From Bacteroidetes bacterium UBA7662 (GTDB lineage Bacteria; Bacteroidota; Bacteroidia; UBA7662): a stretch of DNA of 64,000 nucleotides. The stretch spans positions 84,703 to 148,702 of the forward strand of contig DLHS01000006.1 in assembly GCA_002483345.1 (NCBI GenBank). The letters are read 5' to 3'. The position numbers were made by a program, and so were the translations under genes. Positions 1-8,775 of this stretch are shown piece after piece; the first letter of the stretch is position 1; every line of letters begins with the position of its first letter. The notes beneath the pieces were generated by a model. The model saw only the letters and a program-made list of their open reading frames with translations, was not told the origin of the DNA and ran no database searches.

Positions 1-176
1 ACCGTGCAACAGTCGGCCGGTGACTGTCCACCCCTGAAATGATTCCATTTCACGGTCGAAACCAGATTCACCGCACCCAGGCAAACCCCCTCGCTTCACG
101 CTCCACTCCCCCGCTGCCTGAACACCATAAATTAATACCTTAGCACCCAACAAAATGCGTTGCAGGCAGCAAGGAA
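1..176. other. Intergenic leader upstream of the GT39 gene
   Basis: No gene is visible here. A small inverted repeat (TGAAATG-N-CATTTCA) lies near 37-54. A weak Bacteroidota -7-like element (TACCTTAG) lies near 135-142, about 35 bases before the start codon at 177. Nothing else could be supported. Confidence 0.35.
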
Positions 177-1667
177 ATGGTAAATCGCAGGTACATACAT
201 GAAGCAACAGTACTGCTGCTGTTGCTGGTTTTGAGCTATTTTCCGCTTTTTTATCAGTTAGACAAAGCACCCATCGGCATGTGGGATGAGGCTACCTATG
301 CCAACAATGCCATCGATATGCTGCACAATCGCAATTTTTTTGTCGCGGAGCATATGGGGCAGCCCGATTGGTACAATACCAAACCCACCCTGGTGATTGC
401 CCTGCAGGCCCTGAGCATGCAGTTATTCGGCATCAATGAGTTCACGGTCAGACTGCCTTCTGCCATTTTTGGCTTGCTGACGGTGCTGTTGGTCTATTTT
501 TTCAGTGTCAGGGTCATCGGAAGTCGGCTGGTCGGGTTAATCTCTGCAGGTATTCTCTTGTCGTCGGCAGGTTATGTGGGGAGCCATGTGGTCAGAACGG
601 GTGATCTGGATGCTGCCTTGGTTTTCTGGCTCTGTCTTGGATTGTTTGTTTTAATCGACCTGGTCATCAAAAAACCAGCGGATAGCCGGCTCCATTATCT
701 GCTGCTGGCTGCAGCTTTCACCTTTGGTTTTCTCACCAAGGGGATAGCCGGGTTTTTCTTCGGACCGTTTATGCTGATCATCGCCTTGCTGTTTTACAAC
801 CGTAAAAAACTGTTCAGCGACCGCTACCTGTATTACGCCGGCGTACTTACGGTTGTGTTGTGTTCAGGTTATTATTTTATCAGAAATCTTTACACACCCG
901 GCTATTTTCAGGCAGTTCTGGACCTTGAGATCATGCGCTTCAGCAAGGGACTGATGAGTTGGCAGGCACATCCGTTTGACTGGTATTATCAGCAGTTGAA
1001 AGCGACCCGGTTTTATCCTTTTACCTACGCCCTGCCGCTGTCGGTTGTGGGGTTATTCGTTTTTAAAGGAGATAAATTCCGGGTGCTGGTCAGTTTGATG
1101 ATTACGGCCGCAGGCTATTTTCTGCTCATTTCTTATCCGGCTGATAAACTGGCCTGGTACGATGCCCCCCTGTTTCCGGTAATGGCCGTCCTGATTGGGT
1201 TTTCGTTTGTGGAGCTGGGCATGTGGGTGTCCGACAAGCTTAAGATCAAAGGCAAAGGGATGGTAAAAACGACCCTGATGGCAGTTTTAGCCCTTGTTTT
1301 CCTTGTAAAACCTTACCGGTCTGTCATATCCGGCATCCAGGATACGGAAACAGCACTTTTTCCGATGGTGATGGAGGGTGCCGCCCTGAAATATCTCCAT
1401 GAAAATGCCCCTGAAATCAAAAAACTGACCGTTTACAAAAAAGAAGAACACGAAGAACATTACGACCAGCTCCTGTTCTACGTCCGTGCGTTTGAGGAAG
1501 AGCATGGGTATCAAATCAGGATGACCCGGGAAATGAAGTTTAAATCAGGTGAAATGGTGCTGGTCTTCAGGGAAGAGGATAAAGTCTTTATCCAACAACA
1601 GTATAAAGCAGTACCCCTGCGGAGCTGGAAAGGTGTGGTACTCTTCCGGATACCGGGGGTGATTTAA
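177..1667 (+). CDS. ArnT/PMT-like (GT39 family) membrane glycosyltransferase
   Basis: Integral membrane protein of 496 aa with about ten hydrophobic segments. Residues 36-38 (WDE) lie in the first large periplasmic loop right after the first membrane span, where GT39/ArnT enzymes carry their catalytic acidic residues. A soluble tail of about 120 residues follows. Members of this family move a sugar from a polyprenyl-phosphate carrier onto lipid A, a glycan or a protein on the outer face of the inner membrane. The acceptor cannot be told here. It stands alone, with a convergent neighbour downstream. ATG at 177 is preceded by AAGGAA. The family call is good; the specific substrate is unknown. 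Confidence 0.75.
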   Translation: MVNRRYIHEATVLLLLLVLSYFPLFYQLDKAPIGMWDEATYANNAIDMLHNRNFFVAEHMGQPDWYNTKPTLVIALQALSMQLFGINEFTVRLPSAIFGLLTVLLVYFFSVRVIGSRLVGLISAGILLSSAGYVGSHVVRTGDLDAALVFWLCLGLFVLIDLVIKKPADSRLHYLLLAAAFTFGFLTKGIAGFFFGPFMLIIALLFYNRKKLFSDRYLYYAGVLTVVLCSGYYFIRNLYTPGYFQAVLDLEIMRFSKGLMSWQAHPFDWYYQQLKATRFYPFTYALPLSVVGLFVFKGDKFRVLVSLMITAAGYFLLISYPADKLAWYDAPLFPVMAVLIGFSFVELGMWVSDKLKIKGKGMVKTTLMAVLALVFLVKPYRSVISGIQDTETALFPMVMEGAALKYLHENAPEIKKLTVYKKEEHEEHYDQLLFYVRAFEEEHGYQIRMTREMKFKSGEMVLVFREEDKVFIQQQYKAVPLRSWKGVVLFRIPGVI

Positions 1668-1752
1668 AAAATGCCGGGGTAGCCTTTCTATAAGAAAACC
1701 GGTTACGCTTACCGGTATTTACTGCGGTGAAACAGCTATCCTGTAGGGTAAC

Positions 1753-2433
1753 TCATTTTTGTACATAAACCATACTTTCCGGGACCGGATGATTTTTCGT
1801 TTTGAGTATCCAGTATATAATGCCACTTAAAATGGCTGCAAAAAAACACCATACACTGGGTAAAGCCTGACTGAAAAATAAAAAGGCAAACATCAGGGAA
1901 ATCAGGTTTGCGGTAGCAAGTATTTTAGTGCCCTTTACCGTCGAAAGGAATAAAGGAAGTATTGTTACCATTAAATAAACAGCCTGCTGGATGAACAGGA
2001 ACTGTTTGTTTTTATGCTCAAAAACAAACTTATAATCAATGTGCAGTTCCGCTACATAGGGGATGACCTGGCCGGCTGCAAGGGTATACAGCGCATACAG
2101 GCCCGAACCCAGACCCAGAAAAAATAACCAGCGGTTCAGGCTTTTTTTAATTCCCCCGTTTTCAAGTTTGTATACCGAAAGTGGGATCAGTATCGGCCAG
2201 ACTACCCAGGCAAAAAAAAGGAAGCTGACGGAGGCTAAACCTTGTAATTGACTGTACTCAGGCCTGGTTAAGCTAAGCCAGACAAACCCCTCTATGAATT
2301 GCTGGAAGGCGAATAACAGCGGAATGGCCCCGAAGTACCGTTCATTGGAGGTATTGCATGTTTTCAGGGTAGCAACCCCTATAGATCCGATGACTATAGC
2401 TGCGGTAAAACTGGCTGTTGCGGAAAAGCACAT
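1753..2433 (-). CDS. DUF6629 family membrane protein
   Basis: Multi-pass membrane protein of 226 aa with about seven hydrophobic stretches. It begins MCFSATASF and continues with an AIPLLFAFQQFIEG segment near residues 36-49, the hallmark pattern of the DUF6629 family. The function of that family is unknown. It ends facing the GT39 gene, with an 85-bp gap that holds an ACCGGT-based hairpin near 1698-1720. The family call comes from recalled consensus, not a search. Confidence 0.6.
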   Translation of the reverse strand: MCFSATASFTAAIVIGSIGVATLKTCNTSNERYFGAIPLLFAFQQFIEGFVWLSLTRPEYSQLQGLASVSFLFFAWVVWPILIPLSVYKLENGGIKKSLNRWLFFLGLGSGLYALYTLAAGQVIPYVAELHIDYKFVFEHKNKQFLFIQQAVYLMVTILPLFLSTVKGTKILATANLISLMFAFLFFSQALPSVWCFFAAILSGIIYWILKTKNHPVPESMVYVQK

Positions 2434-2533
2434 GGGGAGTAATTTTACATAAGGTAGTTGTTTCCGGGGATTCAGAATACAGATAAAGTGCTTTCCCGCT
2501 TCAAATCAATCAGCAAGGCAGCGTCCTGGGAGG

Positions 2534-3322
2534 TCAGTTCAGGAATATCTCTCCAATCAGATACAGCCGGGCCTGACCGCTGATTTCAACCCTGTCGCCC
2601 AGGTGGCGGCATTGCAGGTAACCCCTGCGTTCCGAAAGTTGTATGGCCGATAGCTCCGTCTTGCCCAATTCCTTCGCCCAATAGGGTGTTAAGGTGGTGT
2701 GGGCCGATCCGGTTACGGGATCCTCCGTGATACCTGCCTGGGGTGCAAAAAACCTTGAAACAAAATCAACCTCATCCCCCGGGGCGGTGATGATCAGCCC
2801 GCGTGCTTTCAAACCTGCTATCCGCTCAAAAGCAGGCATGGCATTTCTGACGGCTGCCTCCGTTTCAAAAACAAGCAGATAATCTGTCTTCCCTTTGAAA
2901 GCCGACAGGGGGTGCTGATTGGTGCAGCTTTCCAGGACTTCTGTCAGGGCAACCGGCTCAAAATGATCGGTCGGGAAATCGAGGGTCAGTAAATCGCCTC
3001 GTTTGGTTACCGTCAGCGGACCACTCCTGGGCGAAAAGAAGTGAATCACGTCGCCGGTATGGTTTTCATGGTTGAACAGCACAAAGGCAGCGGCCAGGGT
3101 AGCATGTCCGCACAAATCCACTTCCACAGCAGGGGTAAACCACCGGATGTGGTACTGATCGCCTTGTCTGACATAAAAAGCGGTTTCCGCCAGGTTGTTT
3201 TCCATAGCTATTTTTTGCAGCAAGTCATCACTTAACCACTGCTCCAGGGGACAAACAGCTGCAGGGTTGCCCATAAATACCTTATCCGTGAAGGCGTCGA
3301 TCTGATAAATTTTCTGTTTCAT
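2534..3322 (-). CDS. PhzF family isomerase-like protein
   Basis: 262 aa when started at the ATG at 3322 (MKQKIYQIDAF). A longer reading to 3376 runs into repeat DNA and lacks family similarity. PhzF-fold features in order: GNPAAV at 18-23, the catalytic-type glutamate in NLAETAF (E46), CGHAT at 71-75, and DPVTGSAH in the C-terminal half. PhzF proteins are dimeric diaminopimelate-epimerase-like enzymes. Only true PhzF acts in phenazine synthesis, and no phz genes are nearby, so a generic isomerase is the safer call. Upstream lies a cacggagg inverted repeat. Confidence 0.8.
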   Translation of the reverse strand: MKQKIYQIDAFTDKVFMGNPAAVCPLEQWLSDDLLQKIAMENNLAETAFYVRQGDQYHIRWFTPAVEVDLCGHATLAAAFVLFNHENHTGDVIHFFSPRSGPLTVTKRGDLLTLDFPTDHFEPVALTEVLESCTNQHPLSAFKGKTDYLLVFETEAAVRNAMPAFERIAGLKARGLIITAPGDEVDFVSRFFAPQAGITEDPVTGSAHTTLTPYWAKELGKTELSAIQLSERRGYLQCRHLGDRVEISGQARLYLIGEIFLN

Positions 3323-3344
3323 GAGTCGGGTGGTTTCTGTTTGT

Positions 3345-3412
3345 TTAACACGGGGGGCACGGAGGGCACGGTGCATGGACGCTCCGTGCCTCCGTGTACT
3401 CCGTGGTTTAAT
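3345..3412. repeat. cacggagg-family inverted repeat, copy 1
   Basis: A roughly 68-bp element whose ends (TTTAACACGG and CCGTGGTTTAA) are inverted complements and whose interior repeats the CACGGAG/CTCCGTG theme. Related elements lie at about 33072-33126, 42424-42480 and 57862-57950. It can fold into a long hairpin between the VOC gene and the phzF-like gene, so it may act as a transcription barrier. This is a dispersed repeat, not a gene. Confidence 0.7.
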
Positions 3413-3420
3413 ACAGGTGT

Positions 3421-3783
3421 TTATAGTAACAGCGCTTGTCCGAAGGTCAGCAGGTTGTGGTCGGGGTCAAGCAGCGCAAATTCCTGCTGGCCCCAAGGTT
3501 TTACCTGCAGATGCCCTGCCGTGGGTATATTGATTTTACGGTCGAGGGCCAGCTGATACCAGTCGCGGATGGCGGTGGTGCGGATATAGACCTGTCCGTA
3601 ATTTTCGAGGGGATTGAGTGTTTTAAATTCGAAAAAGTGAATCTCTACCTTGTCCTTTTTTACCATCAGGTATCCGGCAAAGTCGGCGCTGCCTATATCT
3701 TGAAAACCTAACTGATTCAGATAAAAATCGCGGGTGACGGCTTTGTCCCGCATGGGGAGTTTGGGATGGATTTCAGTGAGCAT
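3421..3783 (-). CDS. Glyoxalase/bleomycin-resistance (VOC) family protein
   Basis: 120 aa, the size of one VOC (vicinal oxygen chelate) unit. The N-terminal half has the MRDKAVTRDFYLNQLGF pattern typical of the first beta-alpha-beta module. The end shows LLDPDHNLLTFGQ, the usual last strand. Members include bleomycin-sequestering proteins and lactoylglutathione-lyase-like enzymes. No diagnostic metal set could be assigned, so substrate is open. It sits 11 bp from a second VOC gene in the same direction, so the two may be co-transcribed. Confidence 0.75.
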   Translation of the reverse strand: MLTEIHPKLPMRDKAVTRDFYLNQLGFQDIGSADFAGYLMVKKDKVEIHFFEFKTLNPLENYGQVYIRTTAIRDWYQLALDRKINIPTAGHLQVKPWGQQEFALLDPDHNLLTFGQALLL

Positions 3784-3794
3784 CTATGTTTATT

Positions 3795-4307
3795 TTAGCG
3801 GTGCTGATCCAATAAAATGACATTGCCATCAGGGTCCGTCATCATTAAACTGGCGGGGCCGGAAGTCTGTTCGTTCGCTTCACTGGTCAGCTTTATATTT
3901 TTACTTTTCAGCTGCTTCTGGATCTCCCGGATGTCGTCGAATTTTTCGAGGTTACGGGCGTTTTCGTCCCAACCGGGGTTAAATGTCAGGATATTCCCCT
4001 CAAACATGCCCTGAAACAGCCCGATGAGCGCGTTTTCATTTTTCATGATGAGGTAATGGTTTTCCATACTTCCGGCGAAAACGCTGAAACCAAGGTTTTC
4101 ATAAAATTCCCTGGAGGTTTTGAGGTCTTTGACACTCAGACTGATTGAAAAGGCACCTAATTTCATGGGTTTGGTGGTTGGAGGGTTATCTGTGGATTGC
4201 GCAGTTTCAGCCGGAGCCTTGGCCGGCAAAGTAGCTACCGGCTTCAGGAAAAAGCCAAAACAAAAGGATAGAACCAATCCTGTCAGTAAAAAGCTTGTCT
4301 TTTTCAT
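3795..4307 (-). CDS. Exported VOC family protein
   Basis: 170 aa with a hydrophobic N-terminal export signal (residues about 4-22) followed by a Pro/Ala/Thr-rich linker to residue about 48. A single VOC domain follows: FSISLSVKDL, SREFYENLGF, and MMTDPDGNVILLDQ at the end. The signal implies a periplasmic or membrane-anchored protein. It has the same direction as, and is close to, the cytosolic VOC gene downstream, suggesting paired origin. Substrate unknown. Confidence 0.75.
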   Translation of the reverse strand: MKKTSFLLTGLVLSFCFGFFLKPVATLPAKAPAETAQSTDNPPTTKPMKLGAFSISLSVKDLKTSREFYENLGFSVFAGSMENHYLIMKNENALIGLFQGMFEGNILTFNPGWDENARNLEKFDDIREIQKQLKSKNIKLTSEANEQTSGPASLMMTDPDGNVILLDQHR

Positions 4308-4435
4308 GGCGATCGTTGTCGGGTCTGTTCCTTTGATCCGGCTACGGCCGGCCGGTAAGAACCTGACGAATGTAAGAAAAGCCCTGCATTTCCGGCACGA
4401 AACTGCGGGACCAAAAGGATAGCCGGAAGCCCGGC

Positions 4436-5116
4436 TTATTTAATTCCCAGCTTTTCGAGCTTATTCCCGATGGTGGCCGCTTTCATTTCCGCTTCGAGCC
4501 GGTCAAATCCCTGCTTATCCACGGTTGTAACGGGCTCCCCCTTTTTCAGCAGATGTATCTCATCGCAGGTGTCGCGCAGGGTCGAAAAAATATGGGAAGA
4601 AACCAGCACCGTTTTGTCCAGCTCCCTCAGTTTATGGATGATTTCGGTGATGACCATATTGCTCTGAATATCCACCCCGTTGAAAGGCTCGTCGAGTATG
4701 AAATATTTATTCTCCTGTAAAAGAATAGCGGTGATCGCCAGTTTCTTTTTCATGCCGGTGGAATAGGTTGACGCATACTGACGGAGCGGGAGATCAAAGA
4801 CATTCCTGGCTTCCGGATCCGGGATAGAAAGGCCACGGGCATTACACAACAACCGGATGTACTCGTTGCCGGTCATGTTCGAAAAGAAAAAGGGCTCCGT
4901 CAATAAAAGACCCAGGTGGTTTTTAAGCGGACGGAATTCCGAACTGATTTCTCCCTGAAAATCCTCCAAACCGGCGATACACCGGAAAAGGGTTGTTTTA
5001 CCGGCTCCGTTTTCCCCTACTATCCCGTACACCCTGCCACCGGAAAAGCTGAGGTTCACATTTTTCAACACAAGGTTTTCGCCGTACTGCTTGTGCAGTT
5101 CTTTTATCCGGATCAT
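4436..5116 (-). CDS. ABC transporter ATP-binding subunit
   Basis: 226-aa single nucleotide-binding domain. Walker A is GENGAGKTT (residues 34-42), the signature motif is the YSTGMKKK region, and Walker B is FILDEPFNGVD, followed by an SSH switch histidine. It binds and hydrolyses ATP at the inner face of the membrane to drive export. The start codon overlaps the end of the upstream permease-like gene by 4 bp (ATGA), so the two are translationally coupled and form one transporter. The substrate cannot be inferred. Confidence 0.85.
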   Translation of the reverse strand: MIRIKELHKQYGENLVLKNVNLSFSGGRVYGIVGENGAGKTTLFRCIAGLEDFQGEISSEFRPLKNHLGLLLTEPFFFSNMTGNEYIRLLCNARGLSIPDPEARNVFDLPLRQYASTYSTGMKKKLAITAILLQENKYFILDEPFNGVDIQSNMVITEIIHKLRELDKTVLVSSHIFSTLRDTCDEIHLLKKGEPVTTVDKQGFDRLEAEMKAATIGNKLEKLGIK

Positions 5117-6030
5117 TTCAGCAGCAGGTTCAGGTTTTTAATTGACTTGAAGTAAAAAAAAGGGATCATCACCAGCAGCAGCGGGAGAAAATAAATACTC
5201 AGGGCGATCAGGACACCCTCCGGCAGGCCCATTTCATCGGGATAGGCAGCGTATTTGGCCAGGATGATGGTCCATAAAAAAACAAACCCGAAAAAGGCGA
5301 TAAAAAGCGTCATCTCCGGATGCTGCGGGAAAAACAACAACAGGCTTGCCACCACGGGCAGAACAAGCCCGGCTGCGAAGACAGTGGCCGTTTTCATTTT
5401 TTCAAAAATAAAGCCGGAAGGCCTGACCGCGTAAGACCAGACAAAATAGGCAGGTTCAGGTCGCAGATAATAGGTCATCGAAATCCCCCATACCAGCAGC
5501 ATGGCCAGCAACCCGAGGTTCAGATTCTGAACCGATACCGCAATGGCGGTTAAAATATAGGCCGGCAGCAACAGGTACCAGGTATTCCTGAACCCTACCG
5601 TAAATTCAAACGGCTTGCGGTAAAAGGGCGTAGGTAGTGTAAAATTCGGCCTGCCCTTAAGGCGTAAGCCGGCCATGGCTCCGCTCCCCGCGATCAGTAA
5701 AAGGGTTGCCGCATAGGCACCCTGGTACAACAGGACCACCAAAAACGGCAGGCTGATCATCAGGTTTTCCAGCAGCCTGATGAGCCGCCCCTTCCGATCG
5801 CCAAAAACCAACCTTAAAAATTCCGTTCTGCCCGTGGCTGCCATTTTGGCAAGTATCCCCAGGGCCAGCAGCAGCAGCACCGGCCCGCCATAGGTGGTTT
5901 GATGAAAGAGGTAAGTCGATAACAATATAAAAGCAGCAAAACCCAGCAGATACCCTAATACGGGATGCATGCCATAGCCCCGCAGCGTGCGGTTGGTCCG
6001 GTTAAACTGAAGCAAAAAATAGGTTTTCAA
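5113..6030 (-). CDS. ABC transporter membrane subunit (predicted)
   Basis: 305 aa, strongly hydrophobic, with about eight membrane segments and no soluble domain. Its stop overlaps the start of the ATP-binding subunit gene, which is the main reason to call it the membrane partner. Similar two-gene exporters in Bacteroidota carry poorly conserved permeases of this size. I could not place it in a named Pfam family. Upstream lies a 114-bp gap with no clear promoter. Confidence 0.6.
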   Translation of the reverse strand: MKTYFLLQFNRTNRTLRGYGMHPVLGYLLGFAAFILLSTYLFHQTTYGGPVLLLLALGILAKMAATGRTEFLRLVFGDRKGRLIRLLENLMISLPFLVVLLYQGAYAATLLLIAGSGAMAGLRLKGRPNFTLPTPFYRKPFEFTVGFRNTWYLLLPAYILTAIAVSVQNLNLGLLAMLLVWGISMTYYLRPEPAYFVWSYAVRPSGFIFEKMKTATVFAAGLVLPVVASLLLFFPQHPEMTLFIAFFGFVFLWTIILAKYAAYPDEMGLPEGVLIALSIYFLPLLLVMIPFFYFKSIKNLNLLLK

Positions 6031-6144
6031 GACTGTCGGGGGTCAAAAGCAGGGTTCTGCACAACTTTTCGGGATACACGGTTTTGCTCACCAGCACCAA
6101 ACGCTGCAAATATCCCTTTTGGTATCTGCCGTTTCTCCGGCTGC

Positions 6145-6708
6145 CTAACTCCTGTCGGCCGCATAAGTCAGCATCAGCAAACCGGTGTCGGATCTTTTCA
6201 CATCCGTCAGTTTCAGGTTGATCCTTTGCCGGATATCGCTAAAAAGCGGCTTGCCCGCGCCTAAAATCACGGGATGCACCGCCAGCCGGTAAACATCCAC
6301 CAGGTTCATGTTCACAAAGGTGGTCACCAGCTCCGCGCCGCCATACAGCCAGATGTTTTCGCCGGGCTGACGCAGCAGTTCCAGTATCGCCTCTTTGCTG
6401 TCGGCCTGCAGGTAGGTGGCATCGCCCGTCCCGGCGGTCTGGGTGCGTGAAAAAACGTATTTTTTCTTGCTATGCAGCACCCGGTACGCTGCCTTCAGCT
6501 TGTCGCTGGCGTTTTCATCGGGTTGGTAGTTCCCCCACATGTCGTAGCTGACGCGGCCGTAAAAAATGGTGTCTACCCCTTCGAGTATGCCGTTGAGTAT
6601 GTCCCCGAAATCCACCTCCGGGTCATCGTCGAGCCAGTCGAGTTCGCCGTTGGGGCCTTCTATGAATCCGTCGAGGGTGACGGCGAGGTCTAAGATTATT
6701 TTGCGCAT
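6145..6708 (-). CDS. Dihydrofolate reductase-like protein (RibD C-terminal family)
   Basis: 187 aa. It opens MRKIILDLAVTLDGFIEGP, the standard strand and loop of the RibD_C/YyaP-type DHFR-like family. It also has TIFYGRVSYDM and the NADPH-binding IWLYGGAELVTTF segment. Proteins of this kind are NAD(P)H-dependent reductases. They are not FolA, and their substrates are mostly unknown. It is monocistronic, with repeat DNA upstream. Confidence 0.8.
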   Translation of the reverse strand: MRKIILDLAVTLDGFIEGPNGELDWLDDDPEVDFGDILNGILEGVDTIFYGRVSYDMWGNYQPDENASDKLKAAYRVLHSKKKYVFSRTQTAGTGDATYLQADSKEAILELLRQPGENIWLYGGAELVTTFVNMNLVDVYRLAVHPVILGAGKPLFSDIRQRINLKLTDVKRSDTGLLMLTYAADRS

Positions 6709-6740
6709 GGGTGGGGTGTTGGTTCTGCAAAAGTACTTTC

Positions 6741-6777
6741 AGACATTGAGATTTCGAGAGACGAGAGTGCGAGACGG
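6741..6777 (+). repeat. Dispersed AGACAT-GCGAGA element, copy A
   Basis: The segment starts AGACATTGAGATTTCGAGAG and ends GCGAGAC. The same element recurs at 7196-7237 (minus), 57983-58019 (minus), 59014-59046 (minus) and 63531-63571 (plus), always between genes. It has no coding potential. Confidence 0.7.
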
Positions 6778-6852
6778 GATTTCCGGGCTTTGCTGGCCTG
6801 GCTTTTTTAACGCAGATTCCACGGAGTCAGAAGAGTTTCACAGAGATTTCAT

Positions 6853-7030
6853 AAGCCTGTCCTTTCGAGTAGGTTTTTCCATAAAAAATAAACCAGGTAA
6901 CCCCAAAAGCCTGTCATTCGAGTAGGTTTTTCCATAAAAAATAAACAGAGCAAACCCAAAAGCCTGTCATTTCGAGTAGGTTTTCCCGTAAAAAATAAAC
7001 AGCGTAAACCGTATCGAGAAGGACAGGCGA
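6853..7030. repeat. Three tandem ~53-bp repeats with terminal inverted sequence
   Basis: Three near-identical units begin at about 6853, 6906 and 6959. Each reads CCTGTC-A/C-TTTCGAGTAGG, then GGTTTTTCC and ATAAAAAATAAAC. The third unit runs into TATCGAGAAGGACAGG, the inverted complement of the unit start, so the block could fold back on itself. An open frame across the block on the minus strand is a by-product of the repeats. Confidence 0.8.
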
Positions 7031-7072
7031 GCCGCGGTATGGCATAGCTGTGCTGAAAGGGATGTTTTTGTT

Positions 7073-7150
7073 CAACCCCTACAGGGTCGGAGGGTTGGGG
7101 GGTGCGCTTACGCGTATACACAGCTTGTGGCCCTACAGGCCACGGTGGTA
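7073..7150 (-). repeat. Single copy of the GTGGCC-hairpin repeat (inverse of the array at 63733)
   Basis: Read on the minus strand this contains GTGGCCTGTAGGGCCACAAG followed by CTGTGTATACGCGTAAGCGC and a C-rich AACCC tract. It is the same unit that is tandemly repeated at 63733-64000. The core GTGGCC-TGTA-GGGCCAC forms a short hairpin. Confidence 0.7.
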
Positions 7151-7195
7151 CAACAAACCCTGCTCCTGATCCATCGCCGGCACCGCCGGCACAAT

Positions 7196-7237
7196 AAAAA
7201 AGTCTCGCGCTCTCGCCTCTCGCCCTCTCGATGTCTA
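7196..7237 (-). repeat. Dispersed AGACAT-GCGAGA element, copy B
   Basis: The plus strand reads AAAAAGTCTCGCGCTCTCGC then CTCTCGCCCTCTCGATGTCT, the inverse of copy A at 6741. It lies just downstream of the DUF1801 gene stop. Confidence 0.7.
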
Positions 7238-7582
7238 AACCCCCAAAGCCAGTTGCAAAATCTCCGTAATCTCCCCCACCGCTAAGTCACCGTTCGGATT
7301 TACCCGCAGTATCTTCATCCTGGCCCGATCACCCGCCTCCAGCGCCGGGTGCTCCAGCCGTTTGCCGTCTACCAGCAGCAGATAGGGTTCGGTCGTCTTT
7401 TTATCCGTCCACAAATAACAGAACGCCCGCTGGCCGTAGCAGAAACAGGGCATGCCGTACTTCCGGGTTTCGGTAATACCCGGATCCTGCTGCAGAATGA
7501 GGTGGCGCAGGGTCAGCAGGCAGCTTTGGTTGGGTTCGGGTTGGGAGAGGTAGAAGGTATCGGGCGTATCAAACATGCTCAT
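7235..7582 (-). CDS. DUF1801 domain protein
   Basis: 115 aa with the DUF1801 (YdhG-like) layout: an N-terminal helix pair with LTLRHLILQQDP, ITETRKYGMPCFCY, then a strand-rich half with AFCYLWTDKKTTEPYLLLV. Function in the family is unresolved; the fold resembles frataxin or YjbR. The gene is isolated between repeat-filled gaps. The stop overlaps the edge of a dispersed repeat. Confidence 0.7.
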   Translation of the reverse strand: MSMFDTPDTFYLSQPEPNQSCLLTLRHLILQQDPGITETRKYGMPCFCYGQRAFCYLWTDKKTTEPYLLLVDGKRLEHPALEAGDRARMKILRVNPNGDLAVGEITEILQLALGV

Positions 7583-7731
7583 TGAAGGCTGGTGAAAACA
7601 AACATGGCCATGATTCAGCTAATTACCATGCGGTATTCAGCATTTCACGGGGGTGATCCGGCTTATTCTCCGCAAAAATGCGGTGAATAGAGCGTTTATT
7701 CACCGTAGACCGGCACTAACTGCCCTCCCGG

Positions 7732-8631
7732 CTACTTTTTACTGACAAAATAATCCCAGGCGGCTTGGGTAATGTCGGCTATGATTTTTTCGTTGGTGGT
7801 CAGGTTTTCCTTCGATTCGGTGACAAAAACACTGATAAAAAAGTACCGCCCGTCGGGTAGAAACACGATTCCGATATCGTTGACGGCGGCGGTGATGCCG
7901 GTCGTTTGGTTTTGCCCCGACCAACCTGTCTTATGCGCTACCACCGTGCCCAGCGGCAATTGCCCCTTCAGGCGGTTTTTTCCGGTGGAGGTAGCCTTCA
8001 TCAGCTCCCACACAAAAGCATAACTTCTTTCCGACAACAGGCGGTTGTTGTGCTCATAAAAAGTACGCAAAATGCGGTTGGCTTCGAGGGGAGTCGTCCA
8101 GTTCAAAAACTGCCCGTCCCAGTTCCCCTGCATGGTTTCTTCGTTAATTTTAATCGAAATTTCCTCAAAACCCAGTCCCTTGAAATAGGCCTCCACCACC
8201 TGTGGACCGCCCAACATTTTCAGCAATACATCACAAGCCGCATTGTCGCTCTGGCTCAGGGCATAACGAAGGAGTTCTGACAGGGGCAAGGTCGCGCCTT
8301 CCGGGTATTTGTCCCTTAACGGACTCCAAAAACCCGGCAGCAACGCACTTTTTTGCACGACTACCTCCTGCTCCAACGCAAACTTGCCGGCATCGATTTG
8401 CGCCAGCATACACAACACAATCGGGAACTTAAACACACTCTGCATCGGAAAATGCCGGTCGCCCCGCACACTCAGGGTATCGGCCGCGTGCATCCCCCGG
8501 ATGGCCACCCCCACCACCGCCTGCTTGGCCGAAACGATGGCCTCTATCTCCCGGCGCAGTGTTTCGGTGGTTTGGGCAGAGGTGGGGGTGAAGAGGTGCA
8601 GGGAGAGGAGGATCAGGATAAGTTTTGGCAT
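7732..8631 (-). CDS. Class A beta-lactamase, subclass A2-like
   Basis: 299 aa with an N-terminal export signal (residues 1-19). Active-site set: S65-V-F-K68 (SxxK), S128-D-N130 (SDN), an omega-loop glutamate at 164/165 in the NEETM segment, and K234-T-G236. The INEETMQGNWDGQ...NWTTP stretch is typical of the Bacteroidota A2 subclass (CfxA, CepA, PER, CGA relatives). It hydrolyses beta-lactams in the periplasm, and the motif set is complete. No transposase or regulator is adjacent, so it looks like a resident chromosomal gene. The spectrum cannot be predicted. Confidence 0.9.
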   Translation of the reverse strand: MPKLILILLSLHLFTPTSAQTTETLRREIEAIVSAKQAVVGVAIRGMHAADTLSVRGDRHFPMQSVFKFPIVLCMLAQIDAGKFALEQEVVVQKSALLPGFWSPLRDKYPEGATLPLSELLRYALSQSDNAACDVLLKMLGGPQVVEAYFKGLGFEEISIKINEETMQGNWDGQFLNWTTPLEANRILRTFYEHNNRLLSERSYAFVWELMKATSTGKNRLKGQLPLGTVVAHKTGWSGQNQTTGITAAVNDIGIVFLPDGRYFFISVFVTESKENLTTNEKIIADITQAAWDYFVSKK

Positions 8632-8650
8632 TTTCAGGGTTTTGGTGGTG

Positions 8651-8720
8651 GCTGGTGTGACACTGTCAGACCAGTAGATTTCATAATCTTCTCTGCTGTC
8701 CTGACACTGTCAGGACACGT
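8651..8720. repeat. Two TGACA-c-TGTCA palindromes
   Basis: 8658-8668 reads TGACA-C-TGTCA. 8697-8717 is a perfect palindrome of 10-bp arms (TGTCCTGACA, one central base, TGTCAGGACA). Both lie between the beta-lactamase start and the MNT gene stop. They could be repressor operators for the beta-lactamase or dispersed REP-like elements. Confidence 0.6.
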
Positions 8721-8775
8721 TCTAAAGCCTTCTTTCTGCTTAGAAATGTGGTTCAGCCTTACATTATCCCCTAAA

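Noticed and set aside
6849..7121. Minus-strand open frame of 90 codons
   Set aside because: It runs across the tandem 53-bp repeats; its repeated residues come from the DNA repeats and it has no family features.
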